Assembly: GCF_964204645.1 (NCBI RefSeq)
Contig: NC_134028.1
Span: 15,179,263 to 15,243,262 of the forward strand
Direction: 5' to 3'
Source of the DNA: Tubulanus polymorphus
Taxonomy: Eukaryota > Nemertea > Palaeonemertea > Tubulaniformes > Tubulanidae
Length of the DNA stretch: 64,000 nt
Part shown: piece after piece, positions 55,484 through 64,000 of the stretch
Numbering within the stretch: the stretch's first letter is position 1
How the letters are laid out: each line of letters opens with the position of its first letter
The notes under the pieces: generated by a model
The model's database searches: none
What the model was told of the DNA's origin: nothing
Seen by the model: the letters and a program-made list of their open reading frames with translations, nothing else
Position numbers and translations under genes: made by a program

Positions 55484-55695
55484 TAAGATAAAAACCCACT
55501 ATCTACAGATTAAAAGAATTTAAAAACAAGAATCTATTTATTCAATCTATAATATATATAAGACACGACGTTTCACACCTGACGATGATCTCCAGGGTGA
55601 GATGGAAACGTCGTGTCTTATATATATTTTAGATTGAATAAATAAATTCTTGTTTTTAAATTCTTTTAATCTGTAGATAGTGGGTTTTTATCTTA
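55484..55695. repeat. 212-bp palindrome with hammerhead-like centre
   Basis: Arms 55484-55574 and 55605-55695 (91 bases each, few mismatches) surround a 30-base centre. The arms start TAAGATAAAAACCCACTATC. The inner edges are GACGTTTC and GAAACGTC. Confidence 0.9.
55579..55612 (+). ncRNA. hammerhead-ribozyme-like core
   Basis: CTGACGA, TG, a 5-bp stem (ATCTC/GAGAT, loop CAGGGT), G, then GAAACGTC. This follows CUGANGA, stem II, GAAAC-GUC with one core change. Penelope-like elements carry hammerheads with a very short stem III of this kind. Function is untested, and the large arms would compete for pairing. Confidence 0.35.
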
Positions 55696-55823
55696 AAATT
55701 CATTTTGTTTATTTCTAAGTTTGCCCGGCAAAATATGACATAGATCCCTCTCCGATAAATGTCCCTGGGTCAAAATCTTCCTGGTAAAAAGTCCACATCA
55801 GATTTCACAATTTTAATAATAAT

Positions 55824-56153
55824 CGCACACTCGAATTTATTTTTCATTTTATATGAGTTTCACTCCTAATTCAAATAGAAATTATTATTATTTTCATATT
55901 TTTCATTTTTTACTCACTAGCCCTTTCAACCTTTGATATGAAACAACATATTCCTTATTACTCTTAAAATATTCATATATATGAATAAAATATAAATGAA
56001 TAACTTCTAAAATCAATTTTAATAAAAAATTTAGTATGAAAATGGAAGCAAATGAGTACTACTGCCCAACATGTAATATCAATATAGATAAATCCCAAAA
56101 AGCAAGACACAATAAAACTAAAACACATTTAGAGAATAAATTGAAGCTAAAAT
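55824..56153 (+). repeat. truncated left terminal repeat of element 2
   Basis: From GCACACTCGAATTTATTTTTC onward it matches the inner half of element 1's repeat (20055-20383), ending in the polymerase start. The outer arm (AGGGATAATAGG …) is missing; the break falls at the centre of the palindrome. Confidence 0.75.
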
Positions 56154-59100
56154 ATAAAGATGATATATTAGAAACTAAATTAGATGAATTAAAGAATGAA
56201 AAAGAAACATACAAATGTGATACATGTAATCAATCATTCAGTGATAAAAGATATTATAATGAACATTTAAAATCTAAAAGTCATATTAGAAATATGAATA
56301 ATATTATTTTAGGTGAAGATTATTTTGATAAAGATAATGATAAAAAACAGAAGACAAAATTAAAAGCATAAAAAATAAATTAAACAATAAAAGACCATAC
56401 ATGGAAGATGTAAGAAAATATATTAATTCATTAGATAATAAAAAAGATATAGAGATAACCGAAGCATTTAGAGGTGATATTGGCCCAGCAGCTATCGAGT
56501 TTAAATTTCATAAAGGAAAAACATTAGAAGAAAATAAAAAACATTTAGAAAATATGAAAGAAATAATAAAAATAATAACTGATGTTGAATACCCTAAAAT
56601 AAGTATATCTTCTAAAGTTAAATTCATAAAATCTGAAGATAAACCAATATATAATATAAATTCTCATTCACAACATATTATTTCAAAACAACATATAGAT
56701 GATAAATTAGATAAATGTTATAATGAAGTAAAAACTAAAATAGAAGAGAAATATTTTGAAGGATCTGGTTTAATATTTGATGAAATAATATTTATGACTT
56801 TACATGTTTATAACACAAAATATAATAAGTTAACTAAATCAAAACCAATTGATGAAAATAATTTATCATATTATAAAGAACCAGATATTGAAGCATCGAG
56901 TTATATTAAACTACCATTTAAAACTAATGCTGTTATAAATGTACAAAATTTTGATGATAAATGTTTTCTATGGGCTATAATAAGTTGCTTACATCCAACA
57001 GAAGATATTACACATAGTTTTAGATTAACTCATTATAAACCATTTGAAAATAATTATAAGATAGATAAGTATCCTGTTAGAATTAAAAATATCCCAAAAA
57101 TAGAAAGAGATAATAATATAAAGATAAATTTATTCGATTTAATCAAATTACCAAAAACAAAAGGTAATAATATTAAACATTATACATTAGAACCTTTATA
57201 TCTATCAAAAGATTATGATTCAAACGATGTTATAGATATACTATATTATGAAAATCATTATATGTGGATTAAACAAATTGATTTATTTTTCAAATCAGAA
57301 AATGATTATACTCGTAAAATATATCTATGTAGAAAATGTTTACATAAATTCAGTAATGAGAGTGCATTATTAAATCATAAACAATTCTGTGAAAATCATG
57401 ATTATTGTAAATTAGTTTTACCAAATGAAAAAGATAAAATATTAGAATTCAAAAAATATGATTACAAAAATAAAGTTCCATTTGTTATATATGGAGATTT
57501 TGAATCATTAAATAAAGATCTAACTGATCAAGATAGAAAAGAAATATATTATAAAAGAAAGAAATTAAATTCTAATGAAAATGATTTTTCAGAAGAACCA
57601 CCAAAAACAAATACTATTAAAAAGATTCATCAATCAGCTGCTGCTTTCGGGTTATATATTAAATCTGATTATCCAGAACTAATTGAAAGTGAATATTATC
57701 ATTATAGAAATGAAAATGTTATCAATCATTTTTGTGACTTATTAATTGAATATGAAATAAGATTTAGTAAATTATTGAATACAAATATAGAAATCATAAT
57801 GACAGAAGAAGATAAAGAAGCATTTGAGTTTGCAGATAAATATTATTATTGTGAAAAGATATTTAATTATAAAGATAAAAAAGTAAGAGACCATGATCAT
57901 TTGAATGGAAAGTTTAGAGGCGCTGCACATGAGAATTGTAACTTACAAGCTAAGAAAATTAACTTTGTACCAGTTATATTTCATAATCTATCAGGATATG
58001 ATGCACATTTATTCATCAAACAGTTATGCCATAAAATAGAAGAAATTAATAATGAAATAGAAAGATTAAATTCAAATAGATCATAAGATAAAATACCAAC
58101 TTATAAATTTAGAATGTTAGCTAAAACATCTGAGAATTATATATCATTCCAATTTGGTTGCCTAAGATTTATAGATTCATATAGATTTTTAAATAGTTCA
58201 TTTAATAACTTATCAAAATCATTAGTTGATGATGAATTAAAGATATTAAAAGAATATTACCCAAATAATGATGATTTTAAATTAATGAGATATAAAGAAG
58301 CAATTCCATATTCTTTCTATAGAATCATAATGATTTTAACATAACTGAATTATTGACAGAATAATTCTATGATGAATTAAAAAAGGAATATGTTAAAGAT
58401 GAAGTATATAATAGGACATTGAATATTTGGAATCATTTTGGAATGAAAAATCATGGACAATTAGTAGATTCATATCTAAAATCAGATGTATTATTATTAA
58501 CCGATATATTCGAAAGGTTTAGAGATGTAAACCTAAAATATTTTAACATTGATCCATGTCATTGTTATTCATCACCAGGTCTTAACATGGGATTGTGGAT
58601 TAAAATTTACAGATATAAAAATGGATTTGTTAACAAATATAGATCAATTACTATTATTTGAAAAATCTATAAGAGGAGGAGTTTCAGGTGTATTAGCTGA
58701 TAGATATTTCAATGTAAATGATAACCCCGGATATAAGTTATTATATATATAGATGCAAATAATCTATATGGTTGGGCAATGATGGAACCACAACCTTATG
58801 GAGTATTTGAATTAACTGAAGTTTTACAGAATGAAAATAATGATAAATTTTATTGGAAGAAAAGAATTCTAGATATTGCAGATGATTCAGATACTGGTTA
58901 CTTCTTTGTTGTAGATTTAGAATATCCTGAACATATTAAATTTAAATCTAGAAATCTAGCATACTGTCCCGAACATAAAACCGTTACTCATGAAGAATTA
59001 TCAAATTATCAAAAAAGAATTAAACCCGAAAATCTTATTCATACAGAAAAGTTAATGGTAACTCAAGAAGATAAATATAATTATGTAGTAATTAAAGAAT

Positions 59101-60087
59101 GTTGAAGTTTTATTTGAATCAAGGAATGATTCTAAAAAAAGTACATAGATATATTTCATTCAGTCAATCTAAGTGGTTAGAAAAATATATAGATTTTAAC
59201 ACCAAACAGAGAACTGAAGCTAAAACTGATTTCGAGAAAGATTTCTTCAAGCTAATGAATAATGCATTCTATGGTAAGACTTGTGAAAATATTAGAAATA
59301 GAAATGATATTGAGTTAGTTAGTAATGGTAAAAGAATTAGAAATTTACAAACATATTCAAGTTCATTGGTAACAGAATATTTGATGAAAATTTAGCTGCA
59401 GTTAAAATGAGAAGAACATCAATGAAATTCAATAAACCAATCTATGTTGGCGCATCAGTTTTAGAATTATCAAAATTACTAATGTATGAATTCTATTATA
59501 ATGTATTACAACCACTTTTTGGAGAAAAACACATAGAAATATTATATTTTGAACAGATTCTTACATATTAAAGATAAAAACTGATAACATAACTGATGAT
59601 TTAAAAACATTAAAACATCATTTTGATTTTAGTAATTATCCTAAAGATCATGAATTGCTTAGCAATGATAATAAAAAAGTTCCCGGTAAATTCAAAGATG
59701 AATTAGGTGGTGAAGAAATGATTGAATTCATTGGTATTAGATCTAAAATGTATTCATATAAAACTAAAGAACATGAAGCTAAAAAGTTAACCAAAACTAA
59801 TAACCAAAAATGTAGTAGAAAAGAATATTCATTTCAAAGATTACATCAATTGTATATTCAATGAAGAAGTTAGAAAACATAAGATGAGATGTTTAAGATC
59901 TGAAGATCGTGAAATGTTTATTGAAGAAATAGAGAAGATAAGTCTAAACCCATTTGATGATAAAAGATATATTTTAGATGATGGAATTCATACAGTTGCT
60001 TATGGATGTAATTTAGATGAATACTTAAAATTTAAAAGAGAAGAAACAAAAGAGAACGAGATAATGAAAAGAATTCTAACGTGTTAA
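56036..60087 (+). pseudogene. protein-primed DNA polymerase B, element 2
   Basis: Same domain order as element 1. The longest open piece, 56401-58086 (561 codons), covers the N-terminal domain, zinc motif, and exonuclease motifs YGDFES and NLSGYDAHLF. Lesions: a two-base insertion near 56355 separates the zinc-finger part from it; TAA at 58084-58086; frameshift near 58330; TAA at 58362-58364; shifts near 58590, 58750 and 59090; a shift near 59360; one base lost at motif C (59548-59555); and a frameshift near 59790. Motif A (ANNLYGWAM) and motif B (NNAFYG) are still visible. It cannot give a working polymerase. Start taken at 56036, with the copy-1 equivalent ATG at 56042. Confidence 0.9.
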
Positions 60088-60116
60088 TCAAATTTTGATA
60101 AAAATATGTTATTAAA

Positions 60117-60458
60117 ATGGAGAGTAAACAAGCACACAGTGAATTCTTAAATAGAATAAAAGATACTTCAAATGTAAAATCTGTAGATTATAAATTTAAG
60201 AAGTTAACAGAATTAATAATCCATAAGAAATATCTAATTACAAATATTGATACAGTTACTAACAAATATGGAGATAAATTAGTTATACACTTAGAATATG
60301 AAGGATTAAAAGGAAATACACATAAATTCAGAACATATTTACCAGATAGATTTCATAGATTATCAAGTGAAGATTTAGAAGAATTATGTTCTGGTGATTT
60401 CTATTTCGTATACAAAGGTAAGAATGAAAAGGGGCACCATGAAATAGATTTCGAATAA
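60117..60458 (+). CDS. 113-aa Polinton protein, intact copy
   Basis: 113 residues (MESKQAHSEFLNRIKDTS…), intact, unlike the copy at 32611-32952. No membrane segment or known domain; beta-rich C-terminal half (FRTYLPDRFHRLS, GDFYFVYKG). It sits 29 bases after the polymerase stop and 14 before the penton gene. Function unknown. Confidence 0.6.
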   Translation: MESKQAHSEFLNRIKDTSNVKSVDYKFKKLTELIIHKKYLITNIDTVTNKYGDKLVIHLEYEGLKGNTHKFRTYLPDRFHRLSSEDLEELCSGDFYFVYKGKNEKGHHEIDFE

Positions 60459-60472
60459 AATATGTAAAATAA

Positions 60473-61231
60473 ATGGTAGAATTAAAAGAATACAGAATAT
60501 TTGTTGATTCTAGAAGACTTACTAATTATAAATCTCATAATTTACTAGTTCAATTAGATAGAGAATTTAAGAATTGTGTTGATTTAAAATTAGTTAATAT
60601 CAGTTTATGTAATTCTTTTCATAATATATCGAATAAAAGTCTTGATCATTTAGCTTTTAAAATTTATGATAGAAATTTGAATAAATGGTTTCATCTTTAT
60701 CTAAAACCAGGATTATATAATTTAGAAACATTAGCGCAAGAAATTAATAAAAGAGCTCGTTTAAAAATGGGCTCAGCAGCTGCTCGATTTGAAATTAAAT
60801 TTATCAAAAATGATAGTTCGAATAAAATAAGAATAAAGTTAACTAATGAACAACATAGATTTCTAGTAAGAAAACCTTTAGCTAAACTGTTTGGAATTCT
60901 TCCGGATAGACATTATTCAAATATTGATACTTATACAAATATAATACCTTTTACACACTTTTATATTTATTGCAATTTAATCGAGCCTACAAAAACTTTC
61001 GAAGCAACTAAAGATACAATTTGTAATTCTAGTATATTAAATATTTTACCGCTGAAAAATGTTAAACAATTTGGAACGCAAATAAATTATAATTTAGCTG
61101 AATGTGATTTCAAACCATGCATTCCTAAATTCAATAATTTTAAATTAGAAATAAGAAATCATAATGGTTATTTAATTGATTTGAATAACTTTCCTGTAAT
61201 TTATGAATTAGTTATAAGATGTAGAGAGTAA
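60473..61231 (+). CDS. penton-like minor capsid protein, element 2
   Basis: 252 residues, intact. It shares LVNISLCNSF, LYNLETLAQEIN, NIIPFTHFYIYCNLI and the C-terminal FKLEIRNHNG block with element 1. Residues about 56-160 differ strongly (for example MGSAAARFEIKFIKN against IRKDDKFLIRFIKS). Expected to form the five-fold capsid vertex as a jelly-roll fold. Confidence 0.65.
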   Translation: MVELKEYRIFVDSRRLTNYKSHNLLVQLDREFKNCVDLKLVNISLCNSFHNISNKSLDHLAFKIYDRNLNKWFHLYLKPGLYNLETLAQEINKRARLKMGSAAARFEIKFIKNDSSNKIRIKLTNEQHRFLVRKPLAKLFGILPDRHYSNIDTYTNIIPFTHFYIYCNLIEPTKTFEATKDTICNSSILNILPLKNVKQFGTQINYNLAECDFKPCIPKFNNFKLEIRNHNGYLIDLNNFPVIYELVIRCRE

Positions 61232-61247
61232 TTTTTTCACTATATAA

Positions 61248-61613
61248 ATGAATATAACTGTTGGACCGAGTATATGTTTTGGGTTTGATTTTAAACATGA
61301 GAAAGAAATGAAATTTAACGTTAATGATGTAATTACACATATCAAAAATATCACATTTTCTAATGAAACAACATTTGAGTATGAAACAACAATAGATAAA
61401 GAAACTTTAAATGTAGAAAAGATTACTAATTTAATTAGACTATCAGTTGGAACTGATGGTTATTCAATGGTATTAAAAAAAGTATATAAAATGGGAAGTG
61501 TTAATGTTGATAGATTTGATATAAATGATATTTTAAAATTAACGTTAGCAATTACTTTATCTAATTTAACTATTGATTATTTAGAAAAACAAAAATATAT
61601 TCCTCCCATATAA
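61248..61613 (+). CDS. fused small protein (A plus B)
   Basis: 121 residues. The first 63 match small protein A of element 1 (VNDVITHIKN … KITNLIR); the rest matches small protein B (SVGTDGYSMVLKK … KYIPPI). A deletion removed A's end and B's start while keeping the frame. Here the A-run that is one base short in element 1 is intact. Confidence 0.6.
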   Translation: MNITVGPSICFGFDFKHEKEMKFNVNDVITHIKNITFSNETTFEYETTIDKETLNVEKITNLIRLSVGTDGYSMVLKKVYKMGSVNVDRFDINDILKLTLAITLSNLTIDYLEKQKYIPPI

Positions 61614-61637
61614 ATGCATAATTTTTTGGCTAAATAA

Positions 61638-62060
61638 ATGGCTTCTGCAATTATAACTATTATAGGATCGGCAATTGTTAACGCTTTGGCATTTACTGGT
61701 GGTGGATATTTATTTAAACATATTGATAAAAATAGTTCATTGGGAGAACAAAGAAGACATAACTTAGCATTAGAAAAATATAATAAAGCAGCAGAAGAAT
61801 ATAGAGAAAAGAGGCAAAACTATATGGATTACATCAATAAAGAATTATATGATCAGAAGATTTCACATAGAGATTTTCAATCAGTTGATGATGCAATGAG
61901 TTTATATAACGCAGTAACAAATAAAGAAAAATTACATCTATACAAACCTAAATTATCAGATTATTATACCCCGAGTAATGAACAGAAGAAATATGAAATA
62001 ATATGGATTTTAGGCGGAACTGTTATTGTTATATTTGTAGCATATAAATTTACTAATTAG
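61638..62060 (+). CDS. 140-aa membrane protein, element 2
   Basis: Nearly identical to 30792-31214, intact, with hydrophobic segments at both ends and a charged helix between (EQRRHNLALEKYNKAAEEYR). Preceded by a T-run/TAAATAAATG element. Confidence 0.6.
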   Translation: MASAIITIIGSAIVNALAFTGGGYLFKHIDKNSSLGEQRRHNLALEKYNKAAEEYREKRQNYMDYINKELYDQKISHRDFQSVDDAMSLYNAVTNKEKLHLYKPKLSDYYTPSNEQKKYEIIWILGGTVIVIFVAYKFTN

Positions 62061-62079
62061 TAATTTTTTTTCTAAATAA

Positions 62080-62526
62080 ATGGAAGATAAAGTTGATAGT
62101 ATTGATATTATTCCTCATGATATAAATAAAACTAAATTAAAAATATACTTAGAAAAACAAATATTAGAATTTGAAAGTGATTTAAAAGTTAAAAAGAAAA
62201 AATATTTAAAATCTAAAATTATATATTATTTGATTATAAGTGGTTCGGTTACAATTAGTTCTGTAATAACATTTCTAGCAATATTCAGCCCATTAACACC
62301 TTTAGCTATACCAATTGGCGTACTAGGATTAAGTTCAAGTGTATTAACCGGTATAAGTTCAAAATTAAATATATAAAATAATAAAGAAAAAATTAAAACT
62401 AATATAAAAGAAATTAATAAATTAATGAATACACTAGATTATATAATAAGTTTAAATGGCCATATAACAGTTGAAGAACAAGATAAATTATTAAAAGAAT
62501 TAGTTAATTATATAAATGGCAGATAG
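62080..62526 (+). pseudogene. two-helix membrane protein, nonsense copy
   Basis: Homologue of 30341-30775. TAA at 62374-62376 cuts it after the second hydrophobic segment; the frame then continues to a stop at 62524, overlapping the next ATG (62516). The loss of the C-terminal coiled coil may or may not abolish function. Confidence 0.55.
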
Positions 62527-63904
62527 TTTTCCAAAAGCTTTCCAATATAATAAATCAATTAAATATAATATTCCAGCAATAGATTTTAATAAAGATATTA
62601 CATATAGAAATGAAGTTTTAGATTCATTAACTAATTTAGAAATTTATGTTACTGAAACTAATAATTTTAATGCAAAGATGGAAAATATATTTCATGTATA
62701 TTTAATTGATTTTAAAAAATTGAAAGATGAAAAACAATGGTTATTAAAATCTAATATGAAGTATTGGCAGAACCAATTAAATTTTGCTGTTTATTGTGCA
62801 ACAACAGGTTGTTGAATTAGTTGGAATGATCATTTGAATAATTCTAAATATAAATTAATTCAAAGTTTATTTAGATTTCATACATACTTTCAAATAAGAA
62901 TAATATTAAATGAATTAGAGTGCGCTTTACCAGGATCTAGGTATTTTAAAGAATTAGATAATAATATTAATTTAACAAAGTTTTATAAAATTTGTAATGA
63001 ATTTAATATAGATATAAATAATTCTGATTTTAGAACAAAAATTGGAACAATAAGATCACTTCCTTGCCCTAAAAAGATTGCAGAATATTTTGCACTTCCC
63101 ATACCATCTAATAGTTTTTATAATATCTATAGTAATAAATTAGGTTATGGTAAAATAGAAACTAAGGATTTAGAAACATTAAATTTCAATAAATTACCGA
63201 AATTTTATCATCATTTAAAACAAGAAAACAATAATGGTTGGGTTTATTTTATTTTAGAAAATAGTGAAGGTTTTACTAAATCAGGTATAGAAAGAATAAA
63301 TTAATCAATTAGAACTTATTTGATATGTATTTTAGGTGCGCAAGTTGAAACAAGATCACCGATAATTGGAAATTTGAATACATCATTTGATACACAAAAA
63401 CAATTAAAAGTTTTATTTGAAGATTCCATACATAATGATAAAAATAGATCGATTCCAGAAAACATTGTAAGATATCAAAATTATTTAGATAAATCACATA
63501 TTAGATTAAATTATTGTATAGGCCCTAATCTATTAATTATTTCTAATGATTTAGAATTGAAGATGGGAAACATAATTGGTTATAATAATCTAATTAAAAC
63601 TGCAACAATAAATAATTCATTTGGATTAAATGATATAAATAAAAAGATTATCACTGCTCCAAAATTAATGGAAGGTGAAAAAAATAAAAAACATATTCAA
63701 TCAACTGAAACTAAAACTAATAATTTTAAATTAAATAATGATTCTAAAATAAAAGATTACAATACATTAGAAAATATAAAAACTGATATTATTCAACATG
63801 ATATAATTAAACTAAATGATGATAATAAATCCCATGAAAATACTAAACTAGCTATAACTTGTGTAGGAATTGTAATCGGAGGAATATTATATTTTAAATT
63901 TTAA
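62516..63904 (+). pseudogene. 461-aa-type membrane-anchored protein, two nonsense codons
   Basis: Homologue of 28939-30324 in a single frame with TGA at 62813-62815 (a Gly codon, GGA, in element 1) and TAA at 63302-63304 (Gln in element 1). The rest, including the C-terminal membrane anchor, is kept. Both are single-base changes. Confidence 0.65.
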
Positions 63905-63920
63905 TTTTTGTATTATGTAA

Positions 63921-64000
63921 ATGGCAGAAGGTGGAGAAGATATTCCATTGGATGACATGGGAAATAATAATGAGGATATATTGATGATGATTATAATGAT
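63921..64000 (+). CDS. start of coiled-coil/membrane gene, cut by window end
   Basis: ATG at 63921, MAEGGEDIPLDDMG, matching the start of the gene at 28922 and then diverging. The preceding AATTTTTGTATTATGTAA is the shared promoter-like element. Confidence 0.5.
   Translation, partial: MAEGGEDIPLDDMGNNNEDILMMIIM

Larger units (their letters stand above)
55824..64000. mobile_element. Polinton/Maverick element 2, right part outside window
   Basis: Gene order matches element 1 but in the opposite orientation: polymerase, 113-aa protein, penton, fused small protein, 140-aa protein, two-helix protein, 461-aa protein, coiled-coil gene. The left terminus keeps only the inner half of the fold-back and is diverged. 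Nonsense codons and frameshifts are frequent. Confidence 0.92.

Noticed and set aside
22658-63304. Possible stop-codon reassignment in the Polintons
   Set aside because: TAA, TAG and TGA all occur inside genes and all also end intact genes; frameshifts are just as common, and the positions differ between copies for most. Decay explains it better.

Overview
This is eukaryotic nuclear DNA, probably from a marine invertebrate. The signs are split exons with GT/AG borders, abundant interspersed repeats, and the co-occurrence of PIF-Harbinger, Ty3/gypsy, CACTA-type and Polinton/Maverick elements. I cannot name the phylum. Almost all recognisable coding sequence belongs to mobile elements. The one clear host gene is a set of exons from a ubiquitin-specific protease.

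Layout. (1) 1-5885: right part of a PIF-Harbinger transposon, with a Myb/SANT-type accessory gene on + (four exons, one stop codon) and a DDE transposase on - (two exons, one frameshift); its right end is near 5885. (2) 6253-15295: a full Ty3/gypsy LTR retrotransposon with near-identical LTRs (1396 and 1381 bp), a tRNA-Leu primer site, a gag lacking zinc knuckles, a long pol ORF, and a third ORF with tandem zinc fingers behind a splice acceptor. (3) 15296-17846: diverged tandem repeats and a 50-bp minisatellite. (4) 17847-19310 and 38331-38455: four phase-compatible exons of a USP-family deubiquitinase. (5) 19929-37359: a complete 17.4-kb Polinton sitting in the intron between USP exons 3 and 4. 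(6) 38456-46446: microsatellite, interspersed repeats, a tRNA-derived SINE head and small tandem repeats. (7) 46447-55056: an 8.6-kb DNA transposon with CACTG termini, carrying an 890-aa transposase-like protein and a four-exon SAM-domain protein. (8) 55484-55695: a perfectly placed palindrome with a hammerhead-like core. (9) 55824-64000: a second Polinton, inverted relative to the first and cut by the window end.

The two Polintons share gene order. Reading inward from the polymerase end: protein-primed DNA polymerase B, a small protein, a penton-like minor capsid protein, several small membrane proteins, a 461-aa membrane-anchored protein, and a coiled-coil/membrane protein. Polinton 1 then continues with the major capsid protein and a zinc-finger protein; the packaging ATPase, a chromodomain integrase and an HNH endonuclease lie on the opposite strand. 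Together these are a virus-like set for protein-primed replication, integration, capsid building and packaging. Both copies carry many stops and frameshifts, so neither looks autonomous. Comparing the copies gives the most informative signals: at least four polymerase lesions are shared, including one in catalytic motif C; the penton gene diverges strongly only in its middle; two small genes in copy 1 are fused in copy 2; and most structural genes are preceded by a conserved T-run plus TAAATG element. The termini of copy 1 are themselves 256-bp fold-back palindromes.
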